DNA of 37,377 nt from Schizochytrium sp. CCTCC M209059 (taxonomy: Eukaryota > Sar > Bigyra > Thraustochytrida > Thraustochytriidae), in NCBI GenBank assembly GCA_000818945.1, contig KN805438.1, positions 48,206-85,582 on the forward strand, given 5' to 3'. Shown here piece after piece: positions 18,645-27,305 of the stretch. Under the pieces are notes generated by a model. That model worked only from the letters and a program-made list of their open reading frames with translations, was not told where the DNA came from and did not search any database. Made by a program: the position numbers and the translations under genes. How positions within the stretch are numbered: the first letter of the stretch is position 1; each line of letters starts with the position of its first letter.

Positions 18645-21103
18645 TCAAAAGCTTTCGTCATTATCTTGATTTGAATCAGCCTCTGCATCATCAGCGCAGA
18701 GTTCCGACTCCCATGCCTCAGAGAGCTCAGTAGAGACTTTGTCGAGACCTGTCCGTTGTAGCTCGGCAGTCGCGTAGTTGTACCAGAGATCATAGCGAGT
18801 TTTCGCCGCATGTTCTTTCGTGTACATAACCGACATGCCCGTTTCACCTTGCTCAGTACCTTGCGCGCATACTTCAATGAGCTTGAAGATTTTAGGAATC
18901 AATGTCGACTTCTCTCGCATTTGTAAATCCCGCAGGACGGAATTGACTACAGCAGGGGGGCAGGGGTCGTAGGCTCCACGACCAAGATCATTTGACATGC
19001 ACACGGGGTTGTGCTTCTTTCTCTGTTCTTGTTGGGAAGGATCGGCCTTCTCAAAGACAAGATAAGAGATCTCATTGTTCACCAGGTCCTCCTCGACTTT
19101 GGCACGTGCCGTGTTCCATTCACAGCGCTTACTCGTTGGACAGTTGTCGCGCGGGTCTCGGCGACGAAGATTCTGCACGGCTTGTAGCAAAGCACACACG
19201 TGCACGCATCCCTGATCAACTCGGGCGGCAGGGCAGGCGCACATCTGGTCACAGACGTTTGTCACGTATGGAGGCCGTCCGTCCATCGCTTCATGCCATT
19301 CGATGGAACAACGCACAAAGACAGGATAGGTGGCATTGACCATTGACCTTGGGCAGTGAAGCCTGAACCAACACTCTTTAGCAGGTTTGTCTCCATTCGG
19401 TACGAAGTAGGCTGCAAATCCGCGAAGATGTGTGCGGAAGCAAATGCGCTTGTAACCTTTTCGAAAAACACCTTTCTTCGTACATACGTCCTTGAAATGT
19501 TTCTGCAAGAACTGTTCCGAGACCAGCGGCGCTCGCTCTTGCAATTCGCCGATATAGGTGATCCAGCGGTCTGACGGGATGGCGGCAAGTGCAGCCTTGG
19601 CTTCGGCGTTATCTATCAGTGGAAGGTCTACATTCCGTCCGCAGTTTCTCAGCAGCTGCAGGACGCTGAGGCCCTCTGGGCAACGCAGATTGGTAAGCTG
19701 GTGATTCCCTTTCTTTGCTGCTGCTTCAGCAGCCATTTGGGCACGCACGCTCGCGCGAAGCTCATGCTTTTTCTTGCCAGACGCAAATTGCCCGCGAGTG
19801 CGGAGCCAGCGGGCCAACTGGGCAAGCGATGCTGTGTCAACATGTTCCTCACACATCTTGGCCCCGATAATAAGGTCTTCTGTGAGCTGCACAGGGTGGA
19901 CCGTGTCCTGAGGCTGGATCACAGAATAACCCTGACCAACGTCATGGTGTTTTGGCTTCTTCCTCTGGCATCCACATCCATCACGCATGCAAAGCAGGCC
20001 CAGAGAGATGAGGTCCACCTGCTCGCGGTCGAAACTTGTTTTGCCGAAACGTTCAATGCATCCTGTGTCAATCGCAACCTTCTCATCGAGATAATTGATC
20101 TCGCGCTTCGCAAGGTGCAGCGCGATGCCCCCAAGAAGACCGCCCTTCGCCCTTTTCATGTCCGAGACAACATCCTCTTTGCGTAGTTGCTTCGCGTAAT
20201 TATTGCAGAGAATGTCCGCGAGCTGATCAGGGTCTTTCCAGCTTTCCAGTGTGACCCCGCGATGTAAGAGCAGCTCCATGACGGACAGTGCCGTTTTTGC
20301 CCCAACGCCTTTAAGGTTGTGATAGTCCGAATCCACGAGTAACGCGTACGCAAGGCACACAGCGGCCGCCGCTTCACGCGGCTCGCATGCGTGGTGTCCT
20401 ACAACTCTGTCAATGATAAGACCCAAGTCACGTGGACGGTCGCAGAGCGCGTTTGATTCATCTTCTGGCGCAGTATTTGCCGCTGGGTCGTAGAGAATGC
20501 CCAAACCGTCCTGCCAAAAGCCCGGTGGGATGACAACGACATTTCCGCCGTGGTGAACGAGCATGTCTGAGTCAACTGAGATAATGTATTGGATAGAACC
20601 TTCATGGAGCAACGCGACAAGCGTGTGATCTGCCTCGTAGGGAGCCACCACATAGGGGTATCCCTCCACTCGCAACTGCCTGATGACCGCGTAAACAAGA
20701 TCACGGGTGACGCCAGCGTTTGCCTTTGAGATCTTTTCCATGAGCGCGGTCGAAGGCTCCTCGCCGGCGTTGAGGCAAGCTTGTAGGTCTTCCATCAAAC
20801 CTTGGACCATTCTATCGCGTTTGTTGCTTCTTGCAGAGTTCGTGCTTGCCTTTATTTCGTTTGAAACGCCATCGAAGACGACGATAGGGCGAGCGCCCCA
20901 TGTTTTGAGCTTCTTAAGCCGCCCAATAAACCCTGCACGATGCTAGTGAAGTTGCCCTTAGAGACCTCTTCATGCTGCACGCTCACGTACATGTGCAGCC
21001 AGACTGAGGCAACAATCCCAACATCTTTGTCGCGCAAGAGTTCGTAGAGCTGGACGTTGCGTTGCTTCGAACGTAGTTGCTTGAGCAGCTCCGTAACGCC
21101 CAT
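18645..21103 (-). CDS. XPG/FEN1-like nuclease fused to SAP and SWIM domains, transposon-encoded, frameshifted
   Basis: With one frameshift the product is about 819 residues, starting at ATG 21103 (MGVTELLKQL, a typical FEN1/XPG beginning). XPG-N segment: ASVWLHMYVS, then RPIVVFDG (D78). XPG-I segment: APYEAD (E157, D159) and SVDSDML (D178, D180). Helix-hairpin-helix-like part: DSDYHNLKGVGAKTA (D260). These match the metal-binding carboxylates of FEN1, except that the first one (IDAS in the family) is Val31. A SAP-like segment (SLAQLARWLRTRGQFASGKK) and a SWIM finger (CACPAARVDQGCVH) follow, then a CEWN...YDPCPP linker resembling the region upstream of YqaJ in ISL2EU proteins. The protein ends where YqaJ would be expected. 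The role is probably to assist transposition or DNA processing, by inference. Confidence 0.8.
20931..20933 (-). other. GGG run (minus strand) with frameshift in the XPG-like gene
   Basis: The upstream frame ends with FTSIVQ, and the other frame continues as GFIGRLKKLKTWGARPIVVFDG. One additional G in this run joins them exactly. The downstream frame is open from here to the stop at 18645. Confidence 0.85.
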
Positions 21104-21338
21104 GACGACACGGGAGTATGCTTCTAGCTTCTCCGCTCCGGCTCCTGCGCGCTTGCTGCTTTTGCGCCCGCGTACGCACCTGCGCACGCGCCTCCAGCGC
21201 GCAGACAGTCTGCTTTACGGTTAGGTGGCAGCTCTCTCTTTTCGCGCAAGGCCCTCTCCCTGCTTACCAGTAGTTAATCTGACAGGTGGGGGGTAGATTA
21301 AGGAGAAATTGCACGTTTTCAGGCGTTTCAGAGCACCG
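21104..21338. other. Right subterminal region of the transposon
   Basis: This is the presumed promoter and 5' UTR of the minus-strand nuclease gene, ending at the right inverted repeat. A G-rich tract (GGTGGGGGGT) lies near 21286-21295. I see no other structure. Confidence 0.5.
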
Positions 21339-21354
21339 ATGCATATTGTCTATT
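21339..21354 (-). repeat. Right terminal inverted repeat of the transposon
   Basis: ATGCATATTGTCTATT is the exact reverse complement of 15735-15750. It is followed by sequence that can be read as the displaced end of the ankyrin-kinase gene. Confidence 0.85.
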
Positions 21355-21403
21355 GCGTCCTCTCCTAACGCCGGACATTGTTGGCGACAACTTCAGCTTT
21401 TAA
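21354..21403 (+). pseudogene. Possible displaced 3' end of the ankyrin-kinase gene
   Basis: If the target duplication is AT, host sequence before insertion would join 15737 to 21354. The last codons QNK would then continue in frame as LRPLLTPDIVGDNFSF to TAA 21401-21403. If the duplication is TA, only four more residues and a stop would follow. The longer reading looks like a natural hydrophobic C-terminal tail, but it is short and unproven. Confidence 0.45.
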
Positions 21404-21658
21404 GCGAAACACGCCCGTTACCTGACCGACTACTGAGAAGAGAAGAGCAGGCCGTTTGCATCTCCTTGGGCCAAATCATGACTTTGTCTGCTTTTACTGT
21501 TAGCTTACTCGAAAGTGCGCATCGTTGCTTGCGACTCGAAGGAAGATGCGCTGCTTTTCGAATGAAACAAGAAATTGGTCTAAATAAAAAGCAAGACTTT
21601 TCTGGCCTAACACGAACGGCTATTTTTTTTTGCCTCCTTCTCTTCGTGTGAATGATCT

Positions 21659-21712
<54 letters not shown>

Positions 21713-21875
21713 AGCAAGTGTTTTTGTACAATCGCATGCCTTTCATTTGTGTGCGCTGAAGCACGCGCACTTTTCTACCCGCTGCAATCAGTCTTTCTTT
21801 CCAAAGCTGGCCGCAGCCGCCGCCGCCGCTGCTGCTGCTGCTGCCGAGAGTAGCGTCTTGCCCTCGTGGCGCAAG
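21404..21875. other. Intergenic region and 5' UTR of the SFI1-like gene
   Basis: It contains a CAAG microsatellite (21661-21710), a seven-codon upstream open frame (ATG 21736 to TGA 21759) and a GCC/GCT triplet tract at about 21815-21844 just before the start codon. No other gene is visible. Confidence 0.6.
21661..21710. repeat. (CAAG)12.5 microsatellite
   Basis: Perfect tetranucleotide repeat about 165 bases upstream of the SFI1-like start codon. Confidence 0.95.
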
Positions 21876-24800
21876 ATGCGGCCGGGAACAGCTCGGGGGC
21901 GCACTGGGCGCTCGCAAGGCAGTCTGGCCAATGAGGACGGCGCTCTCGTGGATGCACGCCGTAATGTAGCCTTTGAAAATCATATCATTCGCTCGAGAAC
22001 CAAGTCTCCACCAAGAAGAACGCCTCCGGGACTTGTGGCACCCATTGCTGAAGGTCCTATGCATTCTCGAGGCCTTGGCGAAGGAGGTTCGAGCCAAGAG
22101 CACGACGAAGGTCTTGTTGTTCCCTGGGTAGGAGCGCGTTCTCCGCCCGCATCTCCTGCTGCACGCTCCAGAGTCTTGAGTTGGGATTCGTGGGCCACGC
22201 TCCAGAGCACCCCTTCCTCACAGACGCACGATTCTGTTTGCTCCTCGTCTGTGCGACTTACCTTTGGTCAAGCAACGCCTATGAAAGATCGTCGCAAGCA
22301 AAAAGAAGCTCGCGAGACTCTCGCGCGACTTCGCGTTCGATACACGACAATGTCTCCTGCTACGCGCAAGTTTATGGCAAGATCTTTGCAGCGTGTGGAG
22401 CGCATTCTGGAGCTCATTCTTGCACGAAAAAAATCTCGGTACTTTACGCTTTGGCGATGCAAAACACTGTACGAGCGCGCAGTGGTGGCAAAACGGGTTG
22501 AATTAGTATGTGACATGGTCGGAACCCCGGACCATCGATCATCTCAAACAGCCAGAAGAGCTGAGTCGACTAATCCAGCACAACATTCGCATTTGCCGAT
22601 TCCACGGGTCGGTCACAATCGTCGACAGAGCCGTACTGAAGAATATCCTACAAAAGTGTTTGCTACTGGTCATGGCAAGTATGAGCCCTCGGCTCCTTAT
22701 TATTCTGATGACTTAACGCTTTATCCGTCCGAATATGGTGAGAACGATGATTCCCATGACACTGCGTACAACGATGCTCATGATGAACAGCACAATGCCC
22801 AAAAACAAGTACAGATGCGCCACCAGGAGCAGGCTCATCAACGACGCTACGAACACAAGCAAGATCAACAACGCCTTGATCACGATGAATATCAAGAACA
22901 GCATTATGCCCAAAAGCAAGTACAGATGTGCCACCGGGAACAGGCTCATCAACAACGACTAGATCACGATGAACATCAAGGACAGCATCAAAAGCACCAA
23001 AACCAACAATTACTTTTAGGACAAAAGGACCATCGAGAGAGAAAGCGAGGCAAAGACTTTGTCGGTCATTCTAATGAGAGCGCTCGAAAGCAAAAGAATG
23101 CGCCTAAACCCCCCAAACCACCGCACGTCGAGGAAACCTTCGCTCTTTCTCGAGAGATTGACGCTACGAGCTGCAAGGACGGAGAGAATCCCGAAAGTAC
23201 ACAAGCGGCTCGAAGACTTCGGCACCAAAAAGCAGCAGCGCGTCTCAAAGCTATGCGGGAAGAGCAAAAGTCCATGGAAAATGAAGAAGAAGAAGAAGAA
23301 GAAGAAGAAGAAAGCCACAATCAAAATGCCGATACGAACAGAAATTTGGAAATGTTAGCGTCAAAGCGCGGATCGAGAAGATCTGTCGAAAGCCTGTTCA
23401 GTCCACGTACCCAAGGAAAGCGCGTTGGGGCACGCGTTCTGCTCAAATCCGTTAGTCGCCTCGTATTTGGGGTCGTGAGCCGCGCGTTTGCGTCCTGGAA
23501 AGCAAATGCGCTCGACGCGGCACGCGAAGGTCGCAGATTAAGGAGAATCGTGCGACGGTGGCGCCATGGTTCGCTCGGTGCAGCTTTTGCTCAATGGAAA
23601 CGAGTAACTCGCCGTCCACCAGCTTGCGTCGCCGTCGCGCCGTTCCTGGAGCAACAAATTACGTCACCATCGGCGGTACGTCGCAAGGAACAACTGTACA
23701 AGCGCATTATTCTTCGCGCGCTCAATCGAAAGCTGTATATTGCGTTCTCACACTGGTCCCGTTTTAGTTCGCGGGCCAAGCTCTTGGCGCAAGCGGATTC
23801 TTTTCGGCACCAGCAGCGAGAGCTCTTTCTGCGGCAGGCCGTGCTTCGACTCCGTCACAATTGTATTGCCCACGCGTTTGCTCGCTGGCAACACGGAGTC
23901 CAAGACTCGCAAAGGAAGCGTTGGGAAGAGGCATCGCTAGAAAAGCAACGTATTGCTGCGCGACGGTGTTGCTTGCGAATGCTGCGAAGACAGCAGACTG
24001 CAGCTTTCAATACCTGGAAGATCTCGACGCGTATCGCCAAAAGGAAGCTTCTCACTGCCCGACGCGTCATCCTTCGGCTCGTGCATCATCGCGAGCATGC
24101 AGCCTTTCGTCGATGGGTTGAAATGGTGCGTTCAATAAGGGTGAATGCGAGCAAAATGTCTTTTCTACGCGCTCTTATGCGTGCAAAGAACCAACTCAAG
24201 CAGCAAAAGACTCTGCACACATGGCGAATGGTTACGGCGCGAGACTCGCAGGATGTGCGCCGTAAACAACACCTACTGAAGATGGCCATGCGCAAGCTTT
24301 CTCTTTCTGCTGTGAATCGTGCTTTTCAAACCTGGAAGCATCACTGTCATCATGATGGCATGATGGGAATGAAGCGCCTGTGCATGTCATTTCTTTCGTG
24401 GAAGATGGCGGCAAGGAATGCTCGAGGCGCTCGCGAGCTTGATAGCGTGCGACATGTGGCCACCTTTGCGACGATGCGAAGGTTGCTTCGCGGTCTTGCA
24501 AATCGCAAGCTTCGCAGCGCTTTGCAAAAGTGGAAAGGTCTCACGTCGACGACGACACGAGTGCGGACCGTGCTCTTGAAGATGACAAAGTATCGTGTGC
24601 GCGCATCCTTTGCACATTGGCGTGCCATGTCAAATTACAAAGGCAGGGCGGTTAACGTACTTGTCCAATGGTGTACTCGCTGGACCACCACAGTGATGCG
24701 ACAAAGTTTGCGCACATGGCAAGCGGTCTCTCAGAAAGCAAGAGAAGCAGAGCGGCAAGAGCGATTGTTGCTCTTACCAATGCTACGGCTTTCACGGTCT

Positions 24801-26951
24801 GCGCAGAGCAAGGTGTTCTTCGCTTGGCGCGAGTTTGCGCGTGTTCAAAAAAGAGAGAGTGCGCACAATCGCATGCTCGAGACCATGTGCCGCGAAGTAA
24901 AGATGCAACACTCTCGCAAGATTATGCGCGCACACTTGCAGGCATGGAACATGTCGTTGCGTCGCAACAAACGCCGCTACCGCGTGTTGCGAGAATGGAT
25001 GCGAAGAACAGTCTTGGAGAGTCTTTCTTGGGCGTGGAGGCGTTGGACATTGACTGTTCGGGTTTTGGAAGAAGTGGCCATCCTCACGACTGCACACAAG
25101 TCGGTCGTCTTTGATAAAGATACGAGCCTCGAGACGACGCAGATCCGCGTGGCGCAGCGCATGGCCCAGCGCAAGCAGCTGCAACTTGCAATTCGCGTCT
25201 TTTCTGCGTGGGCACATGCGACGCGGGCACGACGGGCAGCCAAGCAGGCCATTAAACGTCTACGAAGGACCACGCTGCGATCGCGATTTGATCGATGGAC
25301 AGTATTTGCGAACGCTCGCAAGGCGGGACGTCGACGAAAGGCGTTTTTCGCTTGGGTGCAGCACACGTATTCGCTGCGAGCTCTAGGCAATCTGCAAAGT
25401 CGCTCCCGCGCCACGAGACGCAAAATGCGCGCCTTCACAAGATGGCGCATGGCGCTGCGCGAGGAGCGCCGCGTGTGCAGACGGCTTGTCGCAAGTTTGA
25501 AGCGTCTGCGTCTGCAAGAAGGGTTTGGAGCCCTTCGGGCCGCTGCAAGTATGCGGCATGCTCGTGCGCTAGAACAGGAGAACACATCGCTATCGGTTGC
25601 GCATGCGCTCTGGTCTAACAACCAAAAGCGTCGAATCATCTTTGTCGAATGGGCTCGCGTTACAGGAGTGGCCCGGCGTGCCGCCGAAATGCAGCGATGG
25701 AGACAGCAGCGCGCTGTGGGCCGTCTGCGGGATCTCTCTTTGCGTGCGAGAGCGCGACGTGAGGCGGAGGCATTTTCACGCGTGCGTCTGCTACGAGGTA
25801 TGCTCCGTCGCTGGCGGCGGTACACATATTTGCGCATGGCTGCGGATAATATGCTTTTCGCCAAGGAGCAGCGCATGATGGCCGAGCGCCTTGCGCTTTG
25901 GCGACGCCATGCGGCCCTGCAGCGTGAGCGAAGGAACAGTCAGCACGCGGGTCTCGTGTGTCTGGGCGCAGCTGTGAGCAAGTGGCAAAGAAATATGACA
26001 CGACGCGCTTTCAGCGCACTCGCACGCTGGTCCGTTCTCGTACGAAGTGTGAAGCGGGCGCTGACGATCCGCGCGAGAGTCCTTTTACAGTATCAGCAGC
26101 GCGCATTTCTTGTGTGGCACACGCGTGCACTTTGCGTCGACCTGGCTGCCTTACGACGCCACAATCGCAAGCTCCGGCAAGCGAACTTGCGCTCAAAGCA
26201 TGCAGCTCGAGTGGCAGAGGAAGAGACTGCGCGAACTCAGGCCAAAGCCCAGGCTCTCCAAGTGAAGATTGATCGCCTGATGTGCCGCAATCACCCACGT
26301 ACGGAACGCGAGCAAGATGCCGAGGAGCGCTACTATAAGCGTCGCGGCCCCGACGCTGGACGTCCGTCACCATTACCTGCACAGTCGCCAAGCAAAAAGA
26401 GTGCCACCAAAAAGACCAAGCTGAAACGCAAAAAGAAACTCCAGGTCGAAATCGGTGCTGTGGAGCGCGCCGCGTTGCATGGCTCCCTTTCTTGGGTTCC
26501 ACGGAGTCCTCCCGCGGCGCAGCGCTCATTGCAGCTCGACGACATACGAGAGCCTGCGGCGCGTAACAAGAATGATTCGCGAGGTTCAGACGTTTTGGTG
26601 GTTTCCGACTTGCCATTGTCACCGCTTATGCGCTCGGAGCGCGACCTCGATGCCCTCGAAGACTCGATCATGACCGAGGTACGAGACTTAAGCAACTCGT
26701 ATGGGGCAATATCGCTTGCTGCCTCATCCGCCAGAGCATCGGGTTATGGTGGCGCGACATTCGACCCTGCACTTGAAGGTCTGGCCACGAAGATCATTCG
26801 CAAGGAGGGGCAGCTGCAAATGGTCGGTCAGACCCGCAAGTCAATTCACGAGTCTTTCGATCTAAGCTCTGACGAGGACGACGGCAGTGGAGACTATTGT
26901 GGCACCAACAATGAGAAAAGACGAGGTCGACGGGGCACAATGCTATATTGA
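21876..26951 (+). CDS. SFI1: SFI1-like centrin-binding repeat protein
   Basis: The product is 1691 residues. ATG 21876 (MRPGTARGRT) is the first ATG of the open frame. From about residue 525 to 1410 there are about 25 Trp-centred repeats of the form [AFL]-F-x-x-W-[KR] spaced 25-45 residues apart (for example AFASWKANA, AFAQWKRVT, AFSHWSRFS, AFNTWKIST, VFFAWREFA, AFLVWHTRA). A lone copy, YFTLWRCKT, lies near residue 190. This is the Sfi1 repeat pattern, which in yeast and animals forms a long helix that binds centrin at the spindle pole body or centriole. The N-terminal third is disordered, with a Gln/His-rich stretch (about 295-390) containing a 111-bp duplication and an acidic run of Glu near residue 472. 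The C-terminal 200 residues are basic then acidic and unstructured. The gene is convergent with its right neighbour. The centrosomal or basal-body role is inferred. Confidence 0.85.
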   Translation: MRPGTARGRTGRSQGSLANEDGALVDARRNVAFENHIIRSRTKSPPRRTPPGLVAPIAEGPMHSRGLGEGGSSQEHDEGLVVPWVGARSPPASPAARSRVLSWDSWATLQSTPSSQTHDSVCSSSVRLTFGQATPMKDRRKQKEARETLARLRVRYTTMSPATRKFMARSLQRVERILELILARKKSRYFTLWRCKTLYERAVVAKRVELVCDMVGTPDHRSSQTARRAESTNPAQHSHLPIPRVGHNRRQSRTEEYPTKVFATGHGKYEPSAPYYSDDLTLYPSEYGENDDSHDTAYNDAHDEQHNAQKQVQMRHQEQAHQRRYEHKQDQQRLDHDEYQEQHYAQKQVQMCHREQAHQQRLDHDEHQGQHQKHQNQQLLLGQKDHRERKRGKDFVGHSNESARKQKNAPKPPKPPHVEETFALSREIDATSCKDGENPESTQAARRLRHQKAAARLKAMREEQKSMENEEEEEEEEEESHNQNADTNRNLEMLASKRGSRRSVESLFSPRTQGKRVGARVLLKSVSRLVFGVVSRAFASWKANALDAAREGRRLRRIVRRWRHGSLGAAFAQWKRVTRRPPACVAVAPFLEQQITSPSAVRRKEQLYKRIILRALNRKLYIAFSHWSRFSSRAKLLAQADSFRHQQRELFLRQAVLRLRHNCIAHAFARWQHGVQDSQRKRWEEASLEKQRIAARRCCLRMLRRQQTAAFNTWKISTRIAKRKLLTARRVILRLVHHREHAAFRRWVEMVRSIRVNASKMSFLRALMRAKNQLKQQKTLHTWRMVTARDSQDVRRKQHLLKMAMRKLSLSAVNRAFQTWKHHCHHDGMMGMKRLCMSFLSWKMAARNARGARELDSVRHVATFATMRRLLRGLANRKLRSALQKWKGLTSTTTRVRTVLLKMTKYRVRASFAHWRAMSNYKGRAVNVLVQWCTRWTTTVMRQSLRTWQAVSQKAREAERQERLLLLPMLRLSRSAQSKVFFAWREFARVQKRESAHNRMLETMCREVKMQHSRKIMRAHLQAWNMSLRRNKRRYRVLREWMRRTVLESLSWAWRRWTLTVRVLEEVAILTTAHKSVVFDKDTSLETTQIRVAQRMAQRKQLQLAIRVFSAWAHATRARRAAKQAIKRLRRTTLRSRFDRWTVFANARKAGRRRKAFFAWVQHTYSLRALGNLQSRSRATRRKMRAFTRWRMALREERRVCRRLVASLKRLRLQEGFGALRAAASMRHARALEQENTSLSVAHALWSNNQKRRIIFVEWARVTGVARRAAEMQRWRQQRAVGRLRDLSLRARARREAEAFSRVRLLRGMLRRWRRYTYLRMAADNMLFAKEQRMMAERLALWRRHAALQRERRNSQHAGLVCLGAAVSKWQRNMTRRAFSALARWSVLVRSVKRALTIRARVLLQYQQRAFLVWHTRALCVDLAALRRHNRKLRQANLRSKHAARVAEEETARTQAKAQALQVKIDRLMCRNHPRTEREQDAEERYYKRRGPDAGRPSPLPAQSPSKKSATKKTKLKRKKKLQVEIGAVERAALHGSLSWVPRSPPAAQRSLQLDDIREPAARNKNDSRGSDVLVVSDLPLSPLMRSERDLDALEDSIMTEVRDLSNSYGAISLAASSARASGYGGATFDPALEGLATKIIRKEGQLQMVGQTRKSIHESFDLSSDEDDGSGDYCGTNNEKRRGRRGTMLY
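22797..22980 (+). repeat. Imperfect 111-bp tandem duplication in the Gln/His-rich region of the SFI1-like gene
   Basis: The segment starting GCCCAAAA(A/G)CAAGTACAGATG occurs at 22797 and again at 22908 with a few substitutions. It encodes AQKQVQM followed by HQEQAHQ-like residues. Confidence 0.85.
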
Positions 26952-27305
26952 AGACATGATTGTCGCGGCACAGCTCTATATTGAGATATATTATCGAATG
27001 TTACATCGCGCTTCAGGTCGCGGGATTTTTAGCCCCGCAGGGCATTACATGCTTGGTTGCTTGGTTGCTTGGTTGGTAGCTTGGTTGCTTGGTTGCTTGG
27101 TTGGTAGCTTGCTTGCTTGGTTGGTTGGTAGCTTGCTTGCTTGGTTGGTTGGTTGGTTGGTTGGTTGGTTGGTTGGTTGGTTGGTTGGTTGGTAGCTTGG
27201 TTGGTAGCTTGGTTGGTAGCTTGCTTGCCTGCTTCCTTGCTTTCCTAATTGACTCTCTGAGTGTATAACTCACTTATCGTCTGTCTGTTCTTATCTGCAA
27301 CCACG
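26952..27305. other. Convergent intergenic spacer with microsatellite
   Basis: This separates the stop codons of the SFI1-like gene (plus) and the large minus-strand gene. Most of it is a TTGG/TTGC/TAGC repeat. It must contain the 3' UTRs and polyadenylation sites of both genes. I cannot assign a specific signal. Confidence 0.65.
27051..27235. repeat. Compound GCTT/GGTT microsatellite
   Basis: Tetranucleotide units GCTTGGTT, GGTAGCTT and an uninterrupted GGTT run (about 27142-27190) form about 185 bases of simple repeat. On the other strand it reads AACC/AAGC. Confidence 0.95.

Larger units (their letters stand above)
15738..21351. mobile_element. ISL2EU-like DNA transposon carrying a transposase and an XPG/FEN1-like nuclease gene
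   Basis: The element is about 5.6 kb and is bounded by a perfect short inverted repeat flanked by a 2-bp duplication (AT or TA). It holds two genes in convergent orientation: a DDE_Tnp_4-type transposase (plus strand) and an XPG-SAP-SWIM protein (minus strand). The transposase family and the SAP-SWIM segment of the second protein both point to ISL2EU. From memory of the published family, these elements have short inverted repeats, 2-bp duplications and a second protein with a YqaJ nuclease. Here the nuclease is of another fold. Each gene carries one frameshift in a homopolymer, so this copy may be inactive or the assembly may be wrong at those bases. Confidence 0.8.
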
